Shown here: piece after piece, positions 6,921 through 12,123 of the stretch
Layout: every line of letters starts with the position of its first letter
How positions within the stretch are numbered: position 1 is the stretch's first letter
Assembly (NCBI GenBank): GCA_016550485.1
Contig: JABXGV010000241.1
Location: forward strand, 1 to 17,180
From: an archaeon
GTDB lineage: Archaea > Asgardarchaeota > Hermodarchaeia > Hermodarchaeales > Hermodarchaeaceae
Length of the DNA stretch: 17,180 nucleotides
Reading direction: 5' to 3'
Position numbers and translations under genes: made by a program
The notes under the pieces: model-generated
What the model was told of the DNA's origin: nothing
The model's database searches: none
What the model saw: the letters and a program-made list of their open reading frames with translations, nothing else

Positions 6921-7664
6921 ATGAATGTGGTCAAGGAGAAGACAAGAAGGCGGACCAGAGAAAAGGAGGATTCACCCAAACCTGTGCGTCTCAGTGATGA
7001 GGAGTATCTCCAAGTTCTCGAAAAGGCAGAACAGGAGAGTAGTCGTTCAACCGAGGAAGAAGATGAGGCAGAGGAAGAACCAGCTGTTCTTGTGATGCCA
7101 GTAGAAGAGGAGGAGGAAAGAAGTATTGAGGAGCTTGCAAGACTAGCGGTCAAGCGCCTCAAATCAAGGTATGTGTGGATTGCAAAACGAGGGCGCTATG
7201 CTTTCATGTTTGCAATCCCTAGTTCAGAAAGAGATATTGAACAATGGAGCGCTGAGTGGGCAGGGTTCACACTTGATTTCTGTCGTGAAGTTCTGCTCCA
7301 CATTGTTTCTACCCGACGGCTTGTGATGTTGGACCCCTTCAATGGAATCCGGTCAGACAGGCGTCGTGCTGTAAGATTTATACTGGGAAGCCTTGTGAAA
7401 CAAGAGCTGGCTCGCTGGATTGATGAAGCAGAGGGGTTAATTCGAGTTTTCTGGAAAACTGATGAGGAATGGGCGGATGAAATTCACCGATGGGCTTTAG
7501 ACACTGGCCGTACAACATTCACCCTCTTCAAATTGAAGGAGCAGCGAGACGATTTAGAAAGCCTCCCCAAGTCCGAGCTTCGTGAAATCCTTGACATTCT
7601 TGTGAAACAGAAGCGGGCTCGATGGTTAGACAAGGAGCGGGAAGTCCTCGAAATAAAAATATAA
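6921..7664 (+). CDS. vps25: ESCRT-II subunit Vps25 (two winged-helix domains) with acidic N-terminal extension
   Basis: The 247-residue protein aligns by eye with eukaryotic Vps25 over about residues 95-247. WSAEWAGFTLDFCRE is the first-helix region, followed by LFxN-like DPFNGIRSDRRRAVRFILGSLVKQ. Then RVFWKTDEEWADEIHRWA corresponds to human IMWRRPEEWGKLIYQWV, and TLFKLKEQ...LREILDILVKQKRARWLD corresponds to TLYELTNG...LLRALQALQQEHKAEII. Vps25 is the ESCRT-II subunit that contacts ESCRT-III Vps20. Residues 1-80 are an extra, highly charged tract with two Glu-rich runs and a basic start, absent from the 176-residue human protein. It is co-directional with vps4 (6-nt gap; GGGGATG at the start) and probably shares its transcript. 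Confidence 0.92.
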   Translation: MNVVKEKTRRRTREKEDSPKPVRLSDEEYLQVLEKAEQESSRSTEEEDEAEEEPAVLVMPVEEEEERSIEELARLAVKRLKSRYVWIAKRGRYAFMFAIPSSERDIEQWSAEWAGFTLDFCREVLLHIVSTRRLVMLDPFNGIRSDRRRAVRFILGSLVKQELARWIDEAEGLIRVFWKTDEEWADEIHRWALDTGRTTFTLFKLKEQRDDLESLPKSELREILDILVKQKRARWLDKEREVLEIKI

Positions 7665-7714
7665 CTCGAAGGCGAAGCAGCCGCTAGAAAAACGCCTCTC
7701 TTATGGATCCACAG

Positions 7715-8452
7715 TTATGCCGAAGGAGTTAATCCAGGGAAGAAGTATCGAGTTCCGTGAACATATGATTCATCTAGTTTAGCAGCACCTGCATCTTTGA
7801 GGCTTTGTAGCGCGGCGAGTGCACGTTCTCTGTTCCACCGAGTTTGAGTCATGACATCTTCAAGTGTTGTAAAGCCAGTTCGACTAGCAAGTGATAACAC
7901 AATAACTTGATCCTCAGTAAATTCACGAGGAATAAATTCAACTATTTTAATACCCGACTTAAGTTTGTGGAGCCCTGGAATAAGCTTAGCACTAGTAAGG
8001 TGATGGATGGCGCGAGCTACATCAACTTGTGAAACGCTATGGCGGCGACGTTTATTCACGAGAATCACGACTTCAGCTAGAGTCATAATGCCACCTGTTT
8101 CGCTTCTCCGTTCTTTAGCTATATCAAGAATTTGTAGACCTAGCTGTTCGTAGAAACGCCCACGTCCCGTGATACGCTCAAAGAGGCTTGGCTTATCCTC
8201 CACTTCAGAGGGGGTGGAAACGCTGGGAAGAGTAATTCCTAGTTCTCTAGCAATTGCCGCGACCTTTTCGCCTAGTTCAGGCATATCTTCTAGGATTTCG
8301 CCGTAAGATTTTTCGAAATTTTCTGCTTGGCTACCGAGTTCGGCTATGGTCTGAAGCATTTGTTCTAGCTCTTTAAGCATAAGCTTAGCACGTTTCCGCC
8401 GATAAGCGGCATCCATCTCCATCCGTTTTTCTATTTCATGAAGCCCACACAT
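7715..8452 (-). CDS. vps22: ESCRT-II subunit Vps22/SNF8 (EAP30 family)
   Basis: The 245-residue protein matches human SNF8/Vps22 along nearly its full length. The N-terminal MCGLHEIEKRM plus a helical hairpin (about 17-75) corresponds to the SNF8 amino-terminal coiled region. GRFYEQLGLQILDIAKE (98-114) matches GDFYYELGVQIIEVCLA. GGIMTLAEVVILVNKRR (120-136) matches NGGLITLEELHQQVLKGR, and the tandem winged helices end in RYFFPGL (SNF8: HYWLPALF). It forms the ESCRT-II scaffold together with Vps25. A GGAGG (8460-8464) directly after the stop of the upstream gene sits 7 nt from the ATG. It is the last gene of the ESCRT-I/II run and converges on vps25. Confidence 0.93.
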   Translation of the reverse strand: MCGLHEIEKRMEMDAAYRRKRAKLMLKELEQMLQTIAELGSQAENFEKSYGEILEDMPELGEKVAAIARELGITLPSVSTPSEVEDKPSLFERITGRGRFYEQLGLQILDIAKERRSETGGIMTLAEVVILVNKRRRHSVSQVDVARAIHHLTSAKLIPGLHKLKSGIKIVEFIPREFTEDQVIVLSLASRTGFTTLEDVMTQTRWNRERALAALQSLKDAGAAKLDESYVHGTRYFFPGLTPSA

Positions 8453-8459
8453 TCCGATT

Positions 8460-8464
8460 CCTCC
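8460..8464 (-). promoter_or_regulatory. Strong ribosome binding site for vps22
   Basis: On the minus strand GGAGG immediately follows the TAA of the 97-residue gene and lies 7 nt before the vps22 ATG. It fixes the vps22 start and shows tight operon packing. Confidence 0.7.
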
Positions 8465-8758
8465 TTAAAGACGACGAATATGATTCAGCCACATCTCTGC
8501 ACACATCGCAAAACGACGCGCCTCATCTTCTTCTACATGTTGTTCTAGGTTATGGCAATACTTTTCCCAGAAGTATCCATACCATTCTTGTGCTTCAGTT
8601 GTAATCTGATGATCAGCACCAAGCATAACCTGCGCGAAGGCAACAACTACATCAAGGTCCTCAAGAACATATTCGGCGTTGATTTGTAGATTGGCTTTGT
8701 TTATGACGTTCACCAACCGCTCGCGCATCTCTGCATATGACCACGCCGAACTCCTCAT
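8465..8758 (-). CDS. Unknown 97-residue helical protein inside the ESCRT-I/II operon
   Basis: I do not recognise the family. The protein looks all-helical, with no transmembrane segment, cysteine pairs or Walker motif. It is rich in Trp/Tyr and acidic residues toward the C-terminus (YGYFWEKYCHN, EEDEARRFAMCAEMWLNHIRRL). It sits between vps28 (18-21 nt upstream) and vps22 (12 nt downstream), with ribosome binding sites on both sides, so it is very probably translated and co-expressed with ESCRT-I and ESCRT-II subunits. That position suggests a role as an ESCRT-I/II accessory or linker, possibly a functional counterpart of Vps37, but this is inference only. I used the ATG at 8758; a TTG one codon upstream (8761) is equally possible, with GAGG 7-10 nt before. 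Confidence 0.75.
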   Translation of the reverse strand: MRSSAWSYAEMRERLVNVINKANLQINAEYVLEDLDVVVAFAQVMLGADHQITTEAQEWYGYFWEKYCHNLEQHVEEDEARRFAMCAEMWLNHIRRL

Positions 8759-8779
8759 CAATTATCGGCCTCGGCATGA

Positions 8780-9421
8780 TTATTCGGCAGCCATCTCCCG
8801 GAGACGTCGTTTGAAATCATTCAACCAGCGGATTGACTGAAATTCTAGGTGCTTGGCTTCTTCAGGTGAGAGTTTATCACGTGGGTCGCGCTTTTGAAGG
8901 CTATCTCGCCACTCCTTCAGTGCAACCAGAATCCAATAATCAGGGGGGAAATTCGGATACTTCGTGAGTAAGATAATCGCATCATCTAGCAAGGGAACGA
9001 TTAAATCCATTCTAGCGACATCACCAAGTTTGGCAATATCAATTAGTGTTATCAAGTCTGAGACAATATCCGCTGCCTTAGCTGCCATTTTTGCAGAGGT
9101 CTGGCCTGTTAGTTCCACAGGGGTCTCTCCTTGAGGTGCCTGTTCCCCTATCTGAAGTTTTCCAGAGGCTTCTGGAAATCTTTCTGCTATGTGTTCTTCG
9201 AGGAGGAACTCTTCCCAGCTGGAACCCTCTGCTTCAAGCAGCTGTCTAGCCGTTAAAGTATCTCGCACTAAAGAGCGGAGCTGGCGCTTATAGAGTGTAG
9301 GATTAAGATCGCCCTCTTCGAATTTCCTGACGATGCTGTCTAGGGTTGCGATGCTACCGTATAAATCCGCTTTCAGTTCTTGAACCCGTCTTCGTCCCCG
9401 CCGCCTTTCTCCTACAGCCAT
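8780..9421 (-). CDS. vps28: ESCRT-I subunit Vps28, complete two-domain form
   Basis: The 213-residue protein has both halves of eukaryotic Vps28. Residues about 15-90 correspond to the N-terminal ESCRT-I core helices (LYKRQLRSLVRDTLTARQLL...SSWEEFLLEEHI, compared with human YTAACSRLLVQYKAAFRQV...SSIDEFCRKFRL). Residues about 112-210 correspond to the C-terminal four-helix bundle: AADIVSDLITLIDIAKL matches IADVVSLFITVMDKLRL, MDLIVPLLDDAI matches MDEIQPDLRELM, and PPDYWILVALKEWRDSL matches PPDFEGRQTVSQWLQTL. ESCRT-I bridges ubiquitinated cargo to ESCRT-II. The ATG is preceded by GAGGCG at about 8 nt. It lies 23 nt after vps23, its expected partner. Confidence 0.93.
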   Translation of the reverse strand: MAVGERRRGRRRVQELKADLYGSIATLDSIVRKFEEGDLNPTLYKRQLRSLVRDTLTARQLLEAEGSSWEEFLLEEHIAERFPEASGKLQIGEQAPQGETPVELTGQTSAKMAAKAADIVSDLITLIDIAKLGDVARMDLIVPLLDDAIILLTKYPNFPPDYWILVALKEWRDSLQKRDPRDKLSPEEAKHLEFQSIRWLNDFKRRLREMAAE

Positions 9422-9444
9422 GGGATTTCGCCTCAGCTTGAAAT

Positions 9445-10203
9445 TTACTTACCTAGCTCCTGAAGAGCCTTCTCTATCTGGTAGAGACGACGTTTATACC
9501 GCTTGTAGAGCTTGGTGTACTCAGTAGCTGTAATTTCAGCGTTTTCAAATTTCTCCTCTAGGTTTTGCAGTAAATCTTCAATAGCTAGTCTTTCGCTCTC
9601 AAGTTCAAGTTTTTGACGCTCCAAAGGATCACTTGGTAGGATTAATGCATCAAGTTCTTCTTCCCCAGATGCTTCACTTGTCAGAATTCGATGTGTGTCT
9701 CTTTGAGCAGACATCCGGGCAATCTGTTCATCGCGTTCCTGGATCTTCCTAGTAAGTTGAGAAACTTCTCGTTCCAGTCTTTGATATCGTCGTTGCAGAA
9801 GCTCCTCGCTCTCAGGCATCTCAACTTCAGGCTGTTCTTGGCTTTCATCTACTTTAGGAGGTTCTCGAGCAAAGAGCCCCTTGATACTGTTAACAACTTG
9901 GTAAATGTGGTAATGGGGTTGCCATTGGGTTACAATTCGTAGATGAATCGCACCTGACTCACTGTCTACTCGAGGATGTTTCGTTGGTGTCAACATGCGT
10001 GCAACTGGCGGCTGAGCTGGAAAATTGGGCGGTACGATGATTTCAACGAGGAATTCCTCTCTACCCCGTGGTCCGCCCTTGATCTTTCCGCGCCACCGGC
10101 GTAAATTATTCCCGACTGGAGTGAATGTTGGGGCCCGGCGGAACATCAACTGGGCCTCTCGAGCAATCGCCATTTCAGTTTTCCTTCGCACTGCCTGTGC
10201 CAT
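9445..10203 (-). CDS. vps23: ESCRT-I subunit Vps23/TSG101-like: UEV + coiled coil + steadiness box
   Basis: The protein is 252 residues from the ATG at 10203, chosen because GGTGAG lies 4-5 nt upstream; an ATG four codons earlier (10215) lacks such a site. Residues about 10-112 form an E2-fold UEV domain (VPPNFPAQPP, then HPR at 76-78 where E2s have HPN). The catalytic Cys position is occupied by His (about residue 87 in SGAIHLRIV), so it cannot form a thioester. Residues about 133-170 form a coiled coil. The last 65 residues match the TSG101 steadiness box: LDALILPSDPLERQKLELES corresponds to IDEVIIPTAPLYKQILNLYA, with AIEDLLQNLEEKFENAEI after it. In eukaryotes the UEV binds ubiquitin on cargo and the steadiness box assembles with Vps28, which is the next gene. 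Confidence 0.94.
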   Translation of the reverse strand: MAQAVRRKTEMAIAREAQLMFRRAPTFTPVGNNLRRWRGKIKGGPRGREEFLVEIIVPPNFPAQPPVARMLTPTKHPRVDSESGAIHLRIVTQWQPHYHIYQVVNSIKGLFAREPPKVDESQEQPEVEMPESEELLQRRYQRLEREVSQLTRKIQERDEQIARMSAQRDTHRILTSEASGEEELDALILPSDPLERQKLELESERLAIEDLLQNLEEKFENAEITATEYTKLYKRYKRRLYQIEKALQELGK

Positions 10204-10286
10204 AAAGCTCACCATAACGTTTGTGTTCGAATCATGTTAGGGAGAGCAGGAATTTAATCTTTAGCAAGCGAGACAATAGGTCAAGT

Positions 10287-10814
10287 TTAGCTACTTCTGG
10301 AACGCCTTCTTGAAGTAGACTTCGGAGAAGAAGAGGTAGAGGTGGCTTGGCGAACCGTGAGAAGTATACTACTTTTAAGTTCACGGAGAAACTCATCAAG
10401 GCGTCGTTCAAAAAGCGTTAATGTTTGTTCTAAACGCTTCGCAGCCTTTGTCAGGGTAGGAGTGATTTCCTCCTTCAGCGCTTTCAAAGATGCTGCAGTA
10501 GAGTCTTTAGCAGGTCTTGCTGCCCGCTGTCGGATATCCTTCTCTAGTGCACCCATACGCTCTACAAGGACACCAAGCCGTTCCACTGATGATTCGGAGG
10601 CAATTGTATCATCCGCTACCAGCTTCTGAAGTGTTTTTACCTCCCGAAGGAGCGCGCGAATATTAGCCTCCATTTTAAGATTCATCCGATTAAAATCTGC
10701 ATCCAGTATGTTAAGCGCCTTGACTATACGCCTCAGAGACTCAACGGTTGGTACTAGTCCCTTGGGTGTCTTAATTGCTTCAATCTCAATTTTAAACTTT
10801 GGTGCCTCTGACAA
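10287..10814 (-). CDS. Unknown coiled-coil protein with Ser/Arg-rich tail, first gene of the ESCRT-I/II operon
   Basis: The family is not recognised. The 175-residue protein has a short beta-like start (KFKIEIEAIKTPKGLVPT), then a helical heptad-rich region over about residues 25-155 (LLREVKTLQKLV, ERLGVLVERMGALEKDIRQR, KRLEQTLTLFERRLDEFLRELKSS). It ends in a Ser/Thr/Arg/Lys-rich tail, about residues 157-175. There is no membrane segment. The start is a TTG with a GGGGCGGAT-like site about 7 nt upstream, so the exact start is uncertain. It lies 71-83 nt upstream of vps23 on the same strand and heads the run ending in vps22. It could be an ESCRT-I stalk subunit (Vps37-like role) or a membrane/nucleic-acid tether through the basic tail; both are speculation. 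Confidence 0.72.
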   Translation of the reverse strand: MSEAPKFKIEIEAIKTPKGLVPTVESLRRIVKALNILDADFNRMNLKMEANIRALLREVKTLQKLVADDTIASESSVERLGVLVERMGALEKDIRQRAARPAKDSTAASLKALKEEITPTLTKAAKRLEQTLTLFERRLDEFLRELKSSILLTVRQATSTSSSPKSTSRRRSRSS

Positions 10815-10978
10815 AGCAATATCCGCCCCTGAAGCGCACGTTCAAGGTAACTCATCCCCGCCTTAAAAGCTTTGATTAATCACTCCACAACTCTTTACAA
10901 AGCATTAGCTCTGTTTGCATAGGTTTTTATTAATGCGATTAGTAGAGGAGGCAAGCGGAAACGACCAGGAGTACTACA
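10815..10978. promoter_or_regulatory. Divergent promoter region: ESCRT-I/II operon and RING-ubiquitin operon
   Basis: These 164 bases separate the two oppositely oriented operons. On the plus strand TTTTATTA (10925-10932) lies 54 nt before the RING start. On the minus strand CTTTTAAGG (about 10861-10869) lies about 50 nt before the coiled-coil gene's TTG. The shared region could coordinate expression of the modifier and its sorting receptors. Confidence 0.45.
10925..10932 (+). promoter_or_regulatory. TATA-like element of the RING-ubiquitin operon
   Basis: TTTTATTA lies 47-54 nt upstream of the RING ATG and is identical to the octamer before vps4. A start site about 25 nt downstream would leave a leader that contains the CAGGAG ribosome binding site at 10966-10971. 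Confidence 0.4.
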
Positions 10979-11224
10979 ATGACCGAGGATCGGTTCATAA
11001 TCACACGTATCAAAGAAATCGGAACGTGGGATTGGACCACTCCTCAACGACAGTGTAGTGTCTGTGGGCTCCCAATCCGTCCAGGGCAAACCATAGTGTT
11101 CTGCCCGAAATGCGGAAACCCAGCCCATTACGAGCACCTCGCAGAATGGGTGAAGGTGAAAGGCGTTTGCCCAATATGTCGTTCTCGCATCCCACTCAGA
11201 AAACTGAAACCCGTCAGGAAATAG
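10979..11224 (+). CDS. Small RING-like zinc-finger protein, probable E3 ubiquitin ligase
   Basis: The 81-residue protein is little more than one cross-brace zinc finger. The ligand set is C26-x2-C29-x12-C42-x2-C45-x4-H50-x2-H53-x10-C64-x2-C67, with a Pro after C64 (CPIC) and a Trp (W57) between the last His and that pair, as in RING domains that hold an E2. The C4H2C2 order differs from standard RING-HC/H2 and is closer to RING-CH-like variants. Upstream CAGGAG (10966-10971) is 7 nt from the ATG. The gene is 16 nt before ubiquitin and near the E2 and E1, which supports an E3 role. Comparable small RING-type proteins accompany archaeal ubiquitin clusters. E3 activity is inferred. Confidence 0.87.
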   Translation: MTEDRFIITRIKEIGTWDWTTPQRQCSVCGLPIRPGQTIVFCPKCGNPAHYEHLAEWVKVKGVCPICRSRIPLRKLKPVRK

Positions 11225-11227
11225 GCT

Positions 11228-11233
11228 GGTGAG
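11228..11233 (+). promoter_or_regulatory. Ribosome binding site fixing the ubiquitin start
   Basis: GGTGAG lies 7 nt before the ATG at 11241. It overlaps an in-frame GTG at 11229 that would add four residues (MRRE). The site favours the ATG, giving an N-terminus MRIEI that lines up with MQIFV of ubiquitin. Confidence 0.6.
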
Positions 11234-11240
11234 AAGAGAA

Positions 11241-11477
11241 ATGCGTATTGAAATCCGTCCGGCAATCGGTGGTGGCGATTCTGTCTTCCTAGAGGTTGAA
11301 CCCAACACGACAATTGGCGAAATTCGGCGGAAAGTTGCTCAGATGCGACGTATTCCCCCTAACATCGTTGTTCTTAGTTATCGTGGTCATCAGATGAATG
11401 ACGAACAAACCATCAAAGGCGAAGGCATTACCCACCAAGATGTTTTATACCTAATCACTCGAACAGAAGGAGGTTAA
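11241..11477 (+). CDS. Ubiquitin-like modifier ending in Gly-Gly
   Basis: The 78-residue protein is a beta-grasp modifier. From residue 14 to the end it aligns with eukaryotic ubiquitin 12-76 without a gap (65 positions). FLEVEP matches TLEVEP, the IPP turn is kept, and R72 and the terminal G75-G76 are kept. The N-terminal beta1-beta2 loop is two residues longer (GGGD). The stop codon follows GG directly, so no C-terminal processing is needed before E1 activation. Only two lysines remain, at positions equivalent to K29 and residue 57. The K48 and K63 positions are both His, and I44 is Ser, so chain linkages and receptor surface must differ from eukaryotic ubiquitin. It is co-transcribed with the RING gene and close to E2-E1. 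Confidence 0.93.
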   Translation: MRIEIRPAIGGGDSVFLEVEPNTTIGEIRRKVAQMRRIPPNIVVLSYRGHQMNDEQTIKGEGITHQDVLYLITRTEGG

Positions 11478-11490
11478 GAACCTAAGGAAT

Positions 11491-11534
11491 GGTGCGCCTT
11501 TGGGCGCCACTTCCTCCTTCTACTATTATTTTAG
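11491..11534 (+). terminator. Possible transcription terminator after ubiquitin
   Basis: An imperfect GC-rich hairpin (11492-11510; five consecutive pairs GCGCC/GGCGC plus two beyond a bulge, 4-nt loop) is followed by a pyrimidine-rich tract with TTATTTT near 11526-11533. It lies 14 nt after the ubiquitin stop and before the separate E2-E1 promoter region. Confidence 0.4.
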
Positions 11535-11613
11535 CCGAGAGGTTATGCCAAATTATACAAGGATTAAGGTAAGCTCGAAATAACCGAAAAAATATTCAAG
11601 GCGATGCCAACTC

Positions 11614-11620
11614 TTTTATT
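11614..11620 (+). promoter_or_regulatory. TATA-like element of the E2-E1 operon
   Basis: TTTTATT lies 47 nt before the E2 ATG, in the 183-base gap after ubiquitin. It resembles the elements before vps4 and the RING gene. A GAGGCG site about 10 nt before the ATG completes the likely initiation region. Confidence 0.35.
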
Positions 11621-11660
11621 CTGTATTAGGGAACGTTTTTCCCGCTGAGGCGCATCACAT

Positions 11661-12122
11661 ATGCTATCAGAAGAGGACTTTTGGGCAAGGCTTGCCCTAG
11701 AAGCAAAGTCGATGGAGACAGAAGAGCCGTCATTCCAACCAATTAACGGTGATCTGAGACGCTGGCAGGGCTTCATCCTAGGTACTGGAATCTACGACGG
11801 CGGTGTCTTTGTTATCCAAATTATTGTTCCTAGAGCATTTCCATATGAGCCACCAAAGGTCCGATTCATCACAAAAATTTGGCACCCAAACATTCATAGA
11901 GGAAGAGTGTGCGTGGGAATAATAGGAAAGGATTGGTTACCTAGTACGTCGTTAACGGGGCTAGTAGAAACCTTACGTAACCTTTTGAACTTTCCAAACC
12001 CCGACGACCCATTAAATCAGAGTGCTGCTCGCCAAATCAAGCAGAATCCAAGAAAATTCGAGCAAACCGTTCGAGAATGGGTTCGCCGCCATGCTGGATG
12101 GGATCAAATACAGAGGTCTTAA
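11661..12122 (+). CDS. Ubiquitin-conjugating enzyme E2, catalytically intact
   Basis: The 153-residue protein is a complete UBC fold of normal length. The core shows the family marks: PRAFPYEPPKVRF (57-69), the HPN tripeptide at 75-77, the catalytic cysteine C84 in GRVCVGII, and W92-L-P-S after it. The C-terminal helices include DPLNQSAARQIKQNPRKFEQTVREWVRRHA, typical of eukaryotic E2s. It should take ubiquitin from the E1 encoded one base downstream and pass it on, presumably with the small RING protein. Unlike the UEV of Vps23, it keeps Cys and HPN. The ATG at 11661 has GAGGCG about 10 nt upstream. Confidence 0.95.
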   Translation: MLSEEDFWARLALEAKSMETEEPSFQPINGDLRRWQGFILGTGIYDGGVFVIQIIVPRAFPYEPPKVRFITKIWHPNIHRGRVCVGIIGKDWLPSTSLTGLVETLRNLLNFPNPDDPLNQSAARQIKQNPRKFEQTVREWVRRHAGWDQIQRS

Positions 12123-12123
12123 C

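Noticed and set aside
7688..7692. T5 tract on the minus strand after vps22 as a terminator
   Set aside because: A five-base tract in a 50-bp convergent gap is suggestive for archaea but too short to support alone.
9445..10203. Second active E2 enzyme
   Set aside because: The E2-fold domain lacks the catalytic cysteine (His instead) and the HPN asparagine, and is fused to a coiled coil and steadiness box, so it is a Vps23-type UEV.
12022..12123. 34-codon N-terminal extension of E1
   Set aside because: It overlaps the end of the E2 gene in another frame and adds sequence unlike any E1. The ATG at 12124, one base after the E2 stop, fits operon structure.
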